Below are positions 7,775 to 17,157 of a DNA stretch of 64,000 bases, piece after piece (the stretch's first letter is position 1; every line of letters begins with the position of its first letter). The stretch covers positions 62,001 through 126,000 of the forward strand of contig NZ_KB899990.1 in the NCBI RefSeq assembly GCF_000378505.1, read 5' to 3'. The notes below the pieces were generated by a model. It saw nothing but the letters and a program-made list of their open reading frames with translations. It had not been told where the DNA came from and did not search any database. The position numbers and the translations under genes are program-made. The stretch comes from Modicisalibacter luteus DSM 23508 (GTDB lineage: Bacteria > Pseudomonadota > Gammaproteobacteria > Pseudomonadales > Halomonadaceae).

Positions 7775-8404
7775 ATGGCAGAGGAGACTTTGCACAACAC
7801 ACCACACTTTGGTCGTGCCGATGTCGAACGGGTGGAAACGGAAGCGCTTCACCAAGGTTTCTTTCGCCTCGAGAAGCGCCAACTACGCCATCGCCTGTTC
7901 CAGGGTGGTTGGAGCAATGTGATAACGCGTGAAGTCCACGTTCGTCGCGATGCCGTGGGTGTTCTGCTCTATGATGTGGAGCGGGACAGCGTCGTTCTGG
8001 TCGAGCAGATACGCGCCGGTGCGCTCGACGATCCCCGTAGCCCTTGGAAGTTGGAACCAGTGGCCGGGTTGATTGAGCCGGGCGAGGACCCGGCGGACGT
8101 GGCGCGCCGGGAAGCCAGCGAGGAAGCTGGCTGCGCCATCCAGGAGCTGATCGAGCTGCATACCTATTACCCCAGCCCGGGCGCCTGCGACGAACAGGTC
8201 ACCTTGTTCCTGGGGCTGGTGGATTCCCGTGGCCTGGGCGGCGTGCATGGGCTGGATGACGAAAATGAGGATATCCTTGTCCATGTGATACCTTTTGCAC
8301 GTGCTTGGGAACTTCTCGACGCCGGACGACTCGACAACGCCATGTGCCTGATCGCGTTTTACTGGTTGGCACGCGAACGGGCATCATTGCGAGCAAGGAG
8401 ATAG
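7775..8404 (+). CDS. nudF: ADP-ribose pyrophosphatase NudF
   Basis: This 209-residue Nudix hydrolase has the full Nudix box GLIEPGEDPADVARREASEEAG, including the metal-binding REASEE core. The upstream extension and the YYPSPGACDE segment after the box are typical of ADP-ribose pyrophosphatases, which split ADP-ribose to AMP and ribose 5-phosphate. AGGGAGG precedes the ATG. It starts a tight group, nudF-yqiB-cpdA, the same order as in E. coli. Confidence 0.92.
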   Translation: MAEETLHNTPHFGRADVERVETEALHQGFFRLEKRQLRHRLFQGGWSNVITREVHVRRDAVGVLLYDVERDSVVLVEQIRAGALDDPRSPWKLEPVAGLIEPGEDPADVARREASEEAGCAIQELIELHTYYPSPGACDEQVTLFLGLVDSRGLGGVHGLDDENEDILVHVIPFARAWELLDAGRLDNAMCLIAFYWLARERASLRARR

Positions 8405-8407
8405 TCT

Positions 8408-8851
8408 GTGGCAAGAACCGCTTATGTAACCGATCTCAAGAGCCTGCAGGCGGAGTGCACAGCCAACTACGTGCGCATGACCCGGCTGCTGGGCTCATTG
8501 GAAGCGGGCGATGTACGAGAAGTGCCACTCTCCGGCAACTCTGTGCGTTTCGGTACGCTATGGCTCGAGGTCGTCGAGCGTGCGCCCTATACCACCATCG
8601 TCCGTGTCTGTCAGACCGGTGTGCTCGATGGTATTGTCGACACGCCGCGCATGCTCGTGCATCTCTATCATGACGTGCGCATGGCCGAAGTCACCGATTT
8701 TCAGCGGCAACGCCATTTCAGCGGTCGCTATCGCTACCCCAATCCGCGCATGCACCAGCCTGACGAGAAACTACAGCTCAATCGTTTTCTCGGTGAGTGG
8801 CTGGATCACGGGCTTGCCCATGGCCATGCCGCTCTTCAGGAGCTGCGTTGA
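8408..8851 (+). CDS. yqiB: DUF1249 family protein YqiB
   Basis: The 147-residue protein belongs to the YqiB/DUF1249 family, of unknown function. Its position between nudF and cpdA is conserved in many gammaproteobacteria. It starts with GTG only three bases after the nudF stop, which implies translational coupling. The conserved RYRYPNPRMHQPDEK segment near the C-terminus is the family hallmark. There is no membrane segment or signal peptide. Confidence 0.85.
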   Translation: MARTAYVTDLKSLQAECTANYVRMTRLLGSLEAGDVREVPLSGNSVRFGTLWLEVVERAPYTTIVRVCQTGVLDGIVDTPRMLVHLYHDVRMAEVTDFQRQRHFSGRYRYPNPRMHQPDEKLQLNRFLGEWLDHGLAHGHAALQELR

Positions 8852-8886
8852 CCCATGACACTGACGTCCTACGGAGCCATGGCTTG

Positions 8887-9621
8887 ATGCGGCTGGTTCA
8901 GATCACCGATTGTCATCTTCATGCCAATCCCGATGCACAGTCCCGCAAGGGATTTCCGCTACGTCAGCTGCGTGCCGTGCTGGAGAGAGCGCGTGCACTG
9001 CGCCCTGATGTCGTACTAGTGACGGGGGATGTCAGCCAGGATGAGACGCCGGCCTCGTACCGCCATGCCTTCGAGGCTTTTTCCGGCTTCGACTGCCCGT
9101 GGTTCTGGTTTCCTGGCAACCATGACCGGTCGCAGCTCATGGCGGAGCTGCGCGAGATCCATAATGAGGTTGACCTCGATCACTGGCGGTTACTTGTCCT
9201 CGATACGCAGGTGCCTGGACAGGTACATGGCGAACTTGGCCAGGCACAGATTCAAGAGCTGGCATGGCGCCTGGAAGAAGATGACCGGCCAACCCTGCTG
9301 GCCATGCATCATCCACCAATCGAAGTCGGGTCGGAGTGGATGGATGCCATTGGCCTGGTAGATCGCGAGGCGCTGTGGCAGACCCTGGCGGCCTACGGCC
9401 AGGTGAGAGGTATCCTCTTCGGTCATACCCATCAGGCCTTTGCGACGCGTCATGCCTCGCCAATCGGCGAGATTGCCATTTACGGTTGCCCATCGACGTC
9501 TGATCAGTTTCTAGGGGGATCGCCTGATTTCGCCATTGACGAGGCCTCACGGCCCGGCTTGCGCGTCGTCGATCTGGAAGGGGACCGTCTTGCGACCTGG
9601 GTTGAACGCGTCGATCTGTAA
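8887..9621 (+). CDS. cpdA: 3',5'-cyclic AMP phosphodiesterase CpdA
   Basis: This is a class III metallophosphoesterase of about 244 residues. The metal-binding motifs are in order: D-C-H (ITDCHLH), GDVSQD, GNHD and GHTH (LFGHTH). CpdA hydrolyses cAMP and so damps CRP signalling. I chose the ATG at 8887 because the protein then begins MRLVQITD, as expected for the family, with CGGAG ten bases before. A TTG overlapping the yqiB stop would add 13 residues. Confidence 0.88.
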   Translation: MRLVQITDCHLHANPDAQSRKGFPLRQLRAVLERARALRPDVVLVTGDVSQDETPASYRHAFEAFSGFDCPWFWFPGNHDRSQLMAELREIHNEVDLDHWRLLVLDTQVPGQVHGELGQAQIQELAWRLEEDDRPTLLAMHHPPIEVGSEWMDAIGLVDREALWQTLAAYGQVRGILFGHTHQAFATRHASPIGEIAIYGCPSTSDQFLGGSPDFAIDEASRPGLRVVDLEGDRLATWVERVDL

Positions 9622-9816
9622 TATGTGTGAGAAACTGGATCTCGTTATAGCTTGTAATGCTTAAAGAATAGTTCTTAATTCTTTGACGTTATCGTTGCAA
9701 GGTCGGTAACGTAGCCTCCATGACCAGCGGTCGCGCCTTGGGCGCCAACGCTGACCACGTTTTCGAGGCGTCTTGTCATGTTAAGGCGCCGTTGTCATTG
9801 AGAGGTTGCAAGCGCA

Positions 9817-10728
9817 ATGCTTTCTCCTGAACGCCAGACCCACCTCAAGCAGCTCGAGGCGGAGTCGATCCACATCATTCGTGAAGTCGCCGCCGAGTTC
9901 CGCAATCCGGTGATGCTGTATTCCATCGGCAAGGACTCCTCGGTGATGCTGCACTTGGCGCGCAAGGCCTTCTACCCGGGCACGCCGCCGTTCCCGCTGA
10001 TGCACGTCAACACGACCTGGAAGTTCCGCGAGATGATCGAGTTCCGCGATCGCATGGCCGCGGAGGCCGGGATGGAGCTGATCGAGCACATCAACGAGGA
10101 AGGCCGCGCTGCGAACATCAACCCGTTCGAGCACGGCAGCGCCAAGTACACCGACATCATGAAGACCCAGTCGCTCAAGCAGGCGCTGGACAAATATGGT
10201 TTCGATGCCGCCTTCGGCGGGGCTCGTCGCGACGAAGAGGCCTCGCGGGCCAAGGAGCGTGTCTACTCGTTCCGTGACCGCTACCACCGCTGGGACCCCA
10301 AGAACCAGCGTCCCGAGCTGTGGAGCATCTACAACGCCAAGGTCAACAAGGGTGAGTCGATCCGCGTGTTCCCGCTCTCCAACTGGACCGAGCTGGACAT
10401 CTGGCAGTACATCTATCTCGAGTCGATCCCCATCGTGCCGCTGTACTACGCCGCACCGCGCCCGGTGGTCGAGCGTGACGGCATGCAGATCATGGTCGAT
10501 GACGAGCGTCTGCCGCTGGAAGACGGCGAGGTGCCGGAAGAAAAGTGGGTGCGCTTCCGCACGTTGGGTTGCTATCCGTTGACCGGGGCAGTGGAATCGA
10601 AGGCCGCCACGCTGCCGGAGATCATTCAGGAAATGCTGCTGACCCGCACCAGTGAGCGCAGTGGCCGGGCCATCGATCATGACCAGGCGGGCTCGATGGA
10701 GCGCAAGAAGCGTGAGGGATATTTCTAA
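9817..10728 (+). CDS. cysD: Sulfate adenylyltransferase subunit 2, CysD
   Basis: This is a 303-residue ATP pyrophosphatase-fold protein with the PP-loop [10 protein letters not shown] near residue 33 and the conserved FGGARRDEE segment. CysD adenylates sulfate to APS with energy from GTP hydrolysis by CysN. The gene overlaps cysN by one base (TAATG), so the two are coupled. The roughly 195-base leader before it is AT-rich for this genome and contains AAGAATAGTTCTT near 9665; this is where CysB control would be expected, though no CysB site can be named. Confidence 0.97.
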   Translation: MLSPERQTHLKQLEAESIHIIREVAAEFRNPVMLYSIGKDSSVMLHLARKAFYPGTPPFPLMHVNTTWKFREMIEFRDRMAAEAGMELIEHINEEGRAANINPFEHGSAKYTDIMKTQSLKQALDKYGFDAAFGGARRDEEASRAKERVYSFRDRYHRWDPKNQRPELWSIYNAKVNKGESIRVFPLSNWTELDIWQYIYLESIPIVPLYYAAPRPVVERDGMQIMVDDERLPLEDGEVPEEKWVRFRTLGCYPLTGAVESKAATLPEIIQEMLLTRTSERSGRAIDHDQAGSMERKKREGYF

Positions 10729-12155
10729 TGTCACACCAATCGAATCTGATCGCTGAAAACATCGAGCAGTACCTGCACGAGCACGAGAACAAGGATCTGC
10801 TGCGCTTCATCACTTGCGGCAGCGTCGATGACGGCAAGTCGACCCTGATCGGGCGGCTGCTGCACGACTCGAAGATGATCTACGAGGATCAGTTGGCGGC
10901 GATCACTCGCGACTCGAAGAAGAGCGGCACCACCGGCGACAAGGTCGACCTGGCATTGCTGGTCGACGGGCTGCAGTCGGAGCGCGAGCAGGGCATCACC
11001 ATTGATGTCGCCTACCGCTTCTTTTCCACCGACAAGCGCAAGTTCATCATCGCCGATACTCCGGGGCACGAGCAGTACACCCGCAACATGGCCACCGGCG
11101 CCTCCACGGCCAGCCTGGCGGTGATCCTGATCGACGCCCGCCACGGCGTGCAGACCCAGACCCGCCGGCACAGCTTCATCGCCGACCTGCTGGGCATCCA
11201 GCACTTGGTGATCGCGGTCAACAAGATGGACCTGGTCGGCTTCTCGCAGGATCGCTTCGACGAGATCGTCGCCGAGTACCGCGCCTTCGCCGAAAAGCTC
11301 GATGCCCGTGATATTCGCTTCGTGCCGATGTCGGCCCTGGAAGGCGACAACGTCGTCAACCGCAGCGAGCATACACCGTGGTATGACGGGCCGCCGCTGC
11401 TCGAGCTGCTGGAAGGCGTCGAGATCAGTCGCGACCAGAATCTCGCCGACCTGCGCCTGCCGGTGCAGTACGTCAACCGCCCGAACCTGGACTTCCGCGG
11501 CTACTGCGGCACGCTGGCCGCCGGTATCCTGCGTCCCGGCCAGGCGGTCAAGGCGCTGCCTTCGGGCAAGGCCTCCACGGTCGAGCGCATCGTCACCTTC
11601 GACGGTGACCTGGACGCCGCTTACCCAGGCCAGGCGATCACCGTGACCCTGCAGGACGAGATCGACATCTCGCGCGGCGACTGGCTGGTGGCGGCGGATG
11701 CCGAGGTGCCACTGTCGAATGCCTTCACCGCCGACATCGTGTGGATGCACGAGGACGCGCTCGCGCCGGGCAAGCTCTATGATCTCAAGCTTGCCACCCG
11801 CGATCTGGCGGGTCAGGTCAGCGCCATCGATTACCAGATCGACGTCAACACCCTGGAGCAGCATGCCGCTGAACGGCTGGGGCTGAACGCCATTGGCCGC
11901 TGCCGGGTCGAGCTCACCGCGCCGGTACCGGTGGACGACTACCGCACCAGCCCGGGCACGGGCAGTTTCATCGTCATTGACCGGCTGACCAACGTCACCG
12001 TGGGGGCCGGGATGATCCGTGGTGTGGCCGATGGGCAGGGGGCACAGACCAACGAGGTCGACTGGCAGGCCTTCGAGGTCGAGCTCAATGCGCTGGTGCG
12101 CAAGTATTTCCCGCATTGGGAAGCCAAGGACGTACGCGAGCTGCTGAGCAAGTAA
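10728..12155 (+). CDS. cysN: Sulfate adenylyltransferase subunit 1, CysN
   Basis: The 475-residue EF-Tu-like GTPase has G1 motif [10 protein letters not shown]3 DTPGHEQY and G4 NKMD, followed by two beta-barrel domains. It forms the ATP sulfurylase complex with CysD. It ends at the length of a stand-alone CysN, so there is no fused APS kinase (CysC) and that activity must be encoded elsewhere. A terminator follows 24 bases after the stop. Confidence 0.97.
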   Translation: MSHQSNLIAENIEQYLHEHENKDLLRFITCGSVDDGKSTLIGRLLHDSKMIYEDQLAAITRDSKKSGTTGDKVDLALLVDGLQSEREQGITIDVAYRFFSTDKRKFIIADTPGHEQYTRNMATGASTASLAVILIDARHGVQTQTRRHSFIADLLGIQHLVIAVNKMDLVGFSQDRFDEIVAEYRAFAEKLDARDIRFVPMSALEGDNVVNRSEHTPWYDGPPLLELLEGVEISRDQNLADLRLPVQYVNRPNLDFRGYCGTLAAGILRPGQAVKALPSGKASTVERIVTFDGDLDAAYPGQAITVTLQDEIDISRGDWLVAADAEVPLSNAFTADIVWMHEDALAPGKLYDLKLATRDLAGQVSAIDYQIDVNTLEQHAAERLGLNAIGRCRVELTAPVPVDDYRTSPGTGSFIVIDRLTNVTVGAGMIRGVADGQGAQTNEVDWQAFEVELNALVRKYFPHWEAKDVRELLSK

Positions 12156-12178
12156 CGCCTGCTTGAAACGAAATCCTG

Positions 12179-12214
12179 CGGGCCCTGTCGAGTAATCGGT
12201 GGGGCCCGTTGTCT
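12179..12214 (+). terminator. Terminator of cysDN
   Basis: A 7-bp stem (CGGGCCC / GGGCCCG) with a 16-base loop is followed by TTGTCT shortly after the cysN stop. Confidence 0.65.
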
Positions 12215-12386
12215 ATTGGGCCAAAGGTTGGATTAGGAGGACAGGGAGAACGTTATTTCAGCAATGAGGGCGGAAACAAAACGGCATTATTGTTGACGAA
12301 TCCTTCCTTTTTTTATCTTTATCGTAACGCCAGGCAAGCGAGGAAGGTCGGAGCAGCAGGCCATTCTTATAACTAGAGGTATGTAG

Positions 12387-12866
12387 ATGACTACCATCGT
12401 ATGGGACGGAACGACACTGGCGACGGATTCGCTGATTAGCGTCAATGGCTCGACGTACAACCATGCGCAGAAGCTCTTCAAACTCAACAGCGGCGAGTGG
12501 GTGGCCTTCGCCGGCGAGCAACAGGGATGGTGGGAAGTCATGGAATGGCTGAATGCCGGTGCGCCGCGCAATGCCAAACCGCATGTAACACGCATCGAGA
12601 TGATCATTGCCGGCCCGGACGGAGTGTTCGAGATGTTCGATCGTCTGGTCAGAATGCCGGTGTCCGGCCCGGTCGCCTACGGTACCGGTTGGAAATGGGC
12701 CCTGGCGGCCATTGATCATGGCAGAAGTGCGGTTGAGGCAGTCAAGTATGCCGCTACGCGCGATCATGACACGGGTGGTGACGTTCAGTCGGTTACTGTG
12801 CTGACCAAGGCCGGTATGGCATTCGATGCCATGATGCGTGAAGCCGACACGGCAACCGTAGAGTAA
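12387..12866 (+). CDS. Orphan proteasome/HslV-like Ntn hydrolase
   Basis: The 159-residue protein begins MTTIVWDG, so removal of Met would expose an N-terminal Thr, the nucleophile of proteasome beta-type proteases. The other members of the catalytic set are in the expected places: an Asp in LATDS (about residue 14) and a Lys in HAQKLFKL (about 29). The later block YGTGWKWALAAID followed by A..AVKYAATRD..TGG is the typical C-terminal signature of beta subunits and HslV. It is shorter than HslV and has no partner ATPase beside it. Similar small proteins occur in phages. The upstream leader is T-rich, unlike its neighbours. The substrate is unknown, and it could act as a self-compartmentalising peptidase. 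Confidence 0.7.
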   Translation: MTTIVWDGTTLATDSLISVNGSTYNHAQKLFKLNSGEWVAFAGEQQGWWEVMEWLNAGAPRNAKPHVTRIEMIIAGPDGVFEMFDRLVRMPVSGPVAYGTGWKWALAAIDHGRSAVEAVKYAATRDHDTGGDVQSVTVLTKAGMAFDAMMREADTATVE

Positions 12867-12885
12867 GCTTCCGCGACTTCACTGT

Positions 12886-12908
12886 TCGACCCGCCAACTG
12901 GCGGGTCG
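12886..12908. terminator. Bidirectional terminator between the Ntn hydrolase gene and cmoB
   Basis: A 9-bp perfect stem (CGACCCGCC / GGCGGGTCG) with loop AACT lies between two convergent genes. Confidence 0.65.
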
Positions 12909-12915
12909 ATGCGTT

Positions 12916-13908
12916 TCAGGGCTTGTCGGCGATGATCACGGCGCGCCGTGGAGCCGGATAGCCTTCGATGGTTAGGGTGCGGTCCTCGGGATCAAGAAAA
13001 TCGGCTAGTGACTGGAAAGTCATCCAGTCGGTTGCATGCTGTTCATCGAGCGTGGTCATGGCTTCGTCGACGACGCGTACGTTACTGAAGCCGCAGCGCT
13101 CCAGCCAGTGCTTCAGAGCTGCCGATGAAGGCAGGAAGTAGACGTTGGGCATCGCAGCGTAGCGTTCACCGGGCATGAATACAGTGTTGCTGTCGCCTTC
13201 GACGACCAGTGTCTCCAGGACCAGCTCCCCGCCGGGTCGCAGTGCGCCCTTGAGTTGCAACAGATGATCGAGTGGCGACGGACGGTGATAGAGCACACCC
13301 ATCGAGAATACCGTGTCGAAGGCCTCCAGGGCGTCGGGCACATCCTCGATGCCCACCGGCAGGAAATGCGTACGCCCACCATCCGCCTCGCCGACGAAAT
13401 ACCGGACCGCCTGGAACTGGTAGTAGAAGCGCGGCGAAGGATCGATCACCAGCACGAAGGCGGCGCCGGCACCGGCCATGCGCCAGGCGTGATAGCCACT
13501 GCCCCCGCCCACGTCGAGTACCTTGCGCCCGGTCAGCGGAGCAAGATGCGGAGCAACACGCTGCCACTTCCAGTCCGAGCGCCATTCGGTGTCGATATCG
13601 ATGCCGCCCAGAGTGAACGGACCCTTGCGCCACGGCATCAGCTTGCGCAGCAGGTTCTCCGATTGGCGACGCTGAGCGTCGCTGAGGGCGACGTCGACAG
13701 TGACCCGGTCGTGGTCGAGAAAAACCTTACGGGCTTCAGGCAGTGGGGGTAGCTTGGCCACGGCCTTTTCCCAGGCAGGCAGGTCACCGTAACGCTTGCG
13801 ATCAAGACCGTTGGCCAGTTGCTCGGGCAGGCGAGCCAGCCAACGCGTCAGGCCATGATCCACGAAGGCGTGATAGAGCGCCTGCTGGGCATCATCGGGA
13901 AAAGGCAT
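12916..13908 (-). CDS. cmoB: tRNA carboxymethyltransferase CmoB
   Basis: This is a 330-residue class I methyltransferase-fold enzyme with motif LDVGGGSGYHAWRM near the middle and the long N-terminal helical region typical of CmoB. It transfers the carboxymethyl group of carboxy-SAM to 5-hydroxyuridine at tRNA position 34, giving cmo5U. It follows cmoA on the minus strand with only three bases between stop and start, so the pair is an operon. The family length (about 320-330) is matched. Confidence 0.95.
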   Translation of the reverse strand: MPFPDDAQQALYHAFVDHGLTRWLARLPEQLANGLDRKRYGDLPAWEKAVAKLPPLPEARKVFLDHDRVTVDVALSDAQRRQSENLLRKLMPWRKGPFTLGGIDIDTEWRSDWKWQRVAPHLAPLTGRKVLDVGGGSGYHAWRMAGAGAAFVLVIDPSPRFYYQFQAVRYFVGEADGGRTHFLPVGIEDVPDALEAFDTVFSMGVLYHRPSPLDHLLQLKGALRPGGELVLETLVVEGDSNTVFMPGERYAAMPNVYFLPSSAALKHWLERCGFSNVRVVDEAMTTLDEQHATDWMTFQSLADFLDPEDRTLTIEGYPAPRRAVIIADKP

Positions 13909-13911
13909 GCG

Positions 13912-14655
13912 TCAGGCGTCCTTGAAGGCAATCATCGAAGCGAAATTGAGGTACTGGAACCAGGTTGTCACTCGGCTGAAGCCCGCATCCGTCAATCGGG
14001 CATGGTGAGCCTCCAGCGTGTCGGGAATCAGCACGTTCTCCAGCGCCGTGCGCTTCTGGCTGATTTCAAGGTCGCTGTAGCCATTGGCGCGCTTGAAATC
14101 GTGGTAGCGTTCCACCAGCCAGGCATTTTCCTGTTCATCGGCGGCAACAATCTTTTCCGACAATACCAGCACGCCACCCGGTTCCAAGGCCTCGTAGAGC
14201 TGCGCAATCACGCCGTCGCGATCGCTTGGAGAAAGGAATTGCAGGGTGAAGTTGAGCACGATCATGCTGGCCGGTCGGTACTCGACTTGGCGGATGTCGC
14301 CCTCAACGATATCGATACGATGCTCGGGACACTCTTCGGCCAGCAGGGCGCGTGCTTGACTGACCATGGCGGGCGACAGGTCGACGCCGGTCAGGCTGAA
14401 GGCCTCCGGCGGCAACCGGCCGGCCAAGGCCAGACCCACGGCACCCAGAGAGCAGCCGAGATCGTAAACATGACCGCCGTGACGCAAGTGACGTTCGGCC
14501 AGGACGCCGAGCATGCCGAGAATCTGTCCGTAACCCGGCACCGAACGGCGAATCATGTCAGGGAAGCAGGCCACGACCTGTTCATCGAAGGAGAACGACG
14601 CGACACGATCCAGGGGTGTCGTAAAGATCGCGTCACGGTAAGATGGATCATTCAT
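13912..14655 (-). CDS. cmoA: Carboxy-SAM synthase CmoA
   Basis: The 247-residue enzyme has SAM motif [12 protein letters not shown] and the acidic strand [10 protein letters not shown]. CmoA converts SAM and prephenate into carboxy-SAM, the donor used by CmoB. The start at 14655 ([11 protein letters not shown]) is chosen because it matches the usual N-terminus of CmoA; the frame is open further upstream, but that part overlaps the divergent pgi gene and reads as non-coding. The promoter region is shared with pgi. Confidence 0.94.
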   Translation of the reverse strand: MNDPSYRDAIFTTPLDRVASFSFDEQVVACFPDMIRRSVPGYGQILGMLGVLAERHLRHGGHVYDLGCSLGAVGLALAGRLPPEAFSLTGVDLSPAMVSQARALLAEECPEHRIDIVEGDIRQVEYRPASMIVLNFTLQFLSPSDRDGVIAQLYEALEPGGVLVLSEKIVAADEQENAWLVERYHDFKRANGYSDLEISQKRTALENVLIPDTLEAHHARLTDAGFSRVTTWFQYLNFASMIAFKDA

Positions 14656-14775
14656 GATATTCGTAAACGTTCTATGAGGCGCGATCTTGGCGCAAAAAGT
14701 CATTTTACGCGCCCTCAGCCGGGCTTGCACCCGCAGGCCAGGATGGACCCACCCGAGCTCAAGGAGAGACAGCCG

Positions 14776-16443
14776 ATGACAGCACGTGAACCGATCGATC
14801 AGCAGCAAGCCTGGCGGGCATTGAGCAAGCATGCCGAAGCCATGCGCGAAGTCCATCTCAAGGATCTTTTCCAGGAGCAGGACGGACGGCATGAATGCTA
14901 TACCCGGCGGGCCGCGGGCATGATGCTCGATCTGTCCAAACAGCGCTGGCGGGACGAGACACTGGACATGCTGCTCGATCTGGCACGAGCCGCTGATGTT
15001 CCGTCGGCGATCAATCGGCTGCTTTCCGGAGAGCGTGTCAACCTGTCCGAGGATCGTCCTGCGCTGCATACTGCGCTGCGCCTACCGGCAGATGCCAAGC
15101 TGGAGGTAGATGGCAAGGATGTCGTGCCTAGCGTACACCGCACATTGGATCGCATGGCAACCATGGTGGCCAAGTTCCAGGCCGGGCAGTGGCGGGGGGC
15201 AACCGGCCGGGCGATCACCGACGTGGTCAACCTCGGGGTCGGGGGCTCGGACTTGGGGCCGCTGATGGTGACCCATGCCTTGGCCGACTATCGTCCGCGC
15301 GACGTACATCCGGTGGAGGTGCACTTCGCTTCGACCATGGACGGCTCGCAACTTGCCGACTACCTGTTGCGTCTCAACCCCGAGACCACCTTGTTCGTTA
15401 TCTCGTCGAAGTCTTTCACCACTATCGATACCCTGTCCAACGCACGGACCGCCCGCGACTGGCTGTTCTCACATCTGGCCGACGGCAACGACACCAACGG
15501 CCTGGTGATGCGGCAACACTTCATCGGTGTCTCCGCCAGTCCCGAAAAGATGAGCGACTGGGGCATCAGCGAATGCAACCAGTTGGAGTTCTGGGAATGG
15601 GTCGGTGGCCGCTATTCGTTGTGGGGCGCCATCGGTCTACCGATTGCCTTGGCGGTGGGCATGGACAATTTCCGTGCGTTACTCGACGGGGCGCATGCCA
15701 TGGACCGTCATTTCGCTACTGCGGAACTGGAAAACAATCTGCCGGTATTGCTGGCTCTGGCGGGGATCTGGAACGTCAATTTCCTCGACATTCGCGCCCA
15801 CTCGATCCTGCCCTACGACGGGCGGCTGGAATACTTTGCCAGCTATCTTGAGCAGCTGGAGATGGAATCCAATGGCAAATCGGTCACCAATGAAGGCCGC
15901 AGCGTCACCTACTCCACCTGTCCGGTGCTTTGGGGGCAGCTGGGGCCTAATGCCCAGCACGCCTTCTACCAGTTGCTGCACCAGGGGACGCAGCCCGTCG
16001 AGTGCGATTTCATCGCGCCCATCCGTCGTTACGATCGTGTCGAGGACGAGGCAACCCGCAAACACCTCAAGGGCCAGCATCGCCTGACCCTGGCTAACTG
16101 CTTCGCCCAGTCACGGGTACTGATGCTCGGTGACGACGCCATCGAAGATGACGGTCCGCGACCCAGCCACAAGCGTTATCGTGGCAACCAGCCCTCGACT
16201 ACGCTGCTGCTCGACCGGCTGACACCGGAAACACTGGGCGCATTGGTCGCGCTCTATGAGCACAAGGTGTTCGTACAGGCGACGATCTGGGATATCAATC
16301 CCTTCGACCAGTGGGGGGTCGAGTTGGGCAAGAAAATCGCCACCCAGACCGAGCAGATCCTCACCTCGCACGAAGGTATCGAATCGCTGGACGATTCCAG
16401 CCGTGGCCTGATCGAAGCGGTATGGCGGGAAAGTGACTATTGA
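14776..16443 (+). CDS. pgi: Glucose-6-phosphate isomerase
   Basis: The 555-residue enzyme carries the two phosphoglucose isomerase signatures, around VGGSDLGP (near 157-164) and in the C-terminal part near the [20 protein letters not shown] region. It interconverts glucose 6-phosphate and fructose 6-phosphate. It also supplies fructose 6-phosphate for GDP-mannuronate, which matters given the polysaccharide locus at the right end. AAGGAG stands just before the ATG. The frame is open for 957 bases upstream, but that region is antisense to cmoA and cmoB. Confidence 0.97.
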   Translation: MTAREPIDQQQAWRALSKHAEAMREVHLKDLFQEQDGRHECYTRRAAGMMLDLSKQRWRDETLDMLLDLARAADVPSAINRLLSGERVNLSEDRPALHTALRLPADAKLEVDGKDVVPSVHRTLDRMATMVAKFQAGQWRGATGRAITDVVNLGVGGSDLGPLMVTHALADYRPRDVHPVEVHFASTMDGSQLADYLLRLNPETTLFVISSKSFTTIDTLSNARTARDWLFSHLADGNDTNGLVMRQHFIGVSASPEKMSDWGISECNQLEFWEWVGGRYSLWGAIGLPIALAVGMDNFRALLDGAHAMDRHFATAELENNLPVLLALAGIWNVNFLDIRAHSILPYDGRLEYFASYLEQLEMESNGKSVTNEGRSVTYSTCPVLWGQLGPNAQHAFYQLLHQGTQPVECDFIAPIRRYDRVEDEATRKHLKGQHRLTLANCFAQSRVLMLGDDAIEDDGPRPSHKRYRGNQPSTTLLLDRLTPETLGALVALYEHKVFVQATIWDINPFDQWGVELGKKIATQTEQILTSHEGIESLDDSSRGLIEAVWRESDY

Positions 16444-16471
16444 TGCTGTTTATTTGTCCAGGGTTTGAGGT

Positions 16472-17131
16472 ATGCTGAACCTGCCGTCGGGAGCAACGCC
16501 CGTCGATGGCGTGCTCTACTTGCATGGGTTCAACAGCGGTAGCGAGTCGCCCAAGGCCAGGTTGATGCGCGCCGTCTGTGCACACATCAGTCATCGCGGC
16601 AGGCCATTGGCCTGCCGTACGCCACAGTTGCCACACCATCCCCAGGCAGCCTATGACCTGGCCGAAGGCCTGTTGAGTACGATGGGAGAGAAAACGCTGC
16701 TGGTAGGCAGCTCAATGGGCGGCTTTCTGGCGACTTGCCTGGCGGAGCGGTTCGCGCTGCAGGCTGTGGTGATCAACCCGGCCGTCGAACCGGCCCGGTT
16801 GGTCAGCGAGTGGCTGGGCATGGCTTTAGTCAATGACTATACCGGAGAGCGCTTCATGATCGAGGCATCTCACCGGGACGAGCTGAAGGCTCTGACTCCG
16901 GCGATCCTGACGCCACAGCGCTATCTGCTGCTGCTCGGCACAGCCGATGAGACGCTTGACTGCCATGACGCCTTCCAGGCATATGCTGGTAGCCGCACGC
17001 TCATAGTGCCCGATGGCGATCACGGCTTCAGTCGTCTGCGTGAGTTTCTGCCCGCTGTGCTGGCCCACGGCGGTCATCGGCTGGACGATGTACCATCTGC
17101 CATCGACGAGGTGTCTGGCACCGCTTCCTGA
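16472..17131 (+). CDS. yqiA: YqiA-type alpha/beta hydrolase (esterase)
   Basis: This 219-residue protein has the YqiA start LYLHGFNSGSESPKA, the nucleophile elbow GSSMGG, and a late DGDHGF histidine. The family hydrolyses short acyl esters in vitro; its physiological substrate is unknown. As in E. coli it sits directly before parE, but here cpdA, its usual upstream neighbour, is almost 7 kb away. Confidence 0.88.
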   Translation: MLNLPSGATPVDGVLYLHGFNSGSESPKARLMRAVCAHISHRGRPLACRTPQLPHHPQAAYDLAEGLLSTMGEKTLLVGSSMGGFLATCLAERFALQAVVINPAVEPARLVSEWLGMALVNDYTGERFMIEASHRDELKALTPAILTPQRYLLLLGTADETLDCHDAFQAYAGSRTLIVPDGDHGFSRLREFLPAVLAHGGHRLDDVPSAIDEVSGTAS

Positions 17132-17157
17132 GACAAATACAGCATCATGGACAACAC

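Noticed and set aside
9781-12116. Long minus-strand reading frames opposite cysD and cysN.
   Set aside because: They are antisense shadows produced by high GC content at third codon positions. cysD and cysN account fully for the region.
13819-14775. A 319-codon extension of the pgi reading frame to the left.
   Set aside because: It is antisense to cmoA and part of cmoB. The pgi ATG at 14776 has AAGGAG and gives the normal length.
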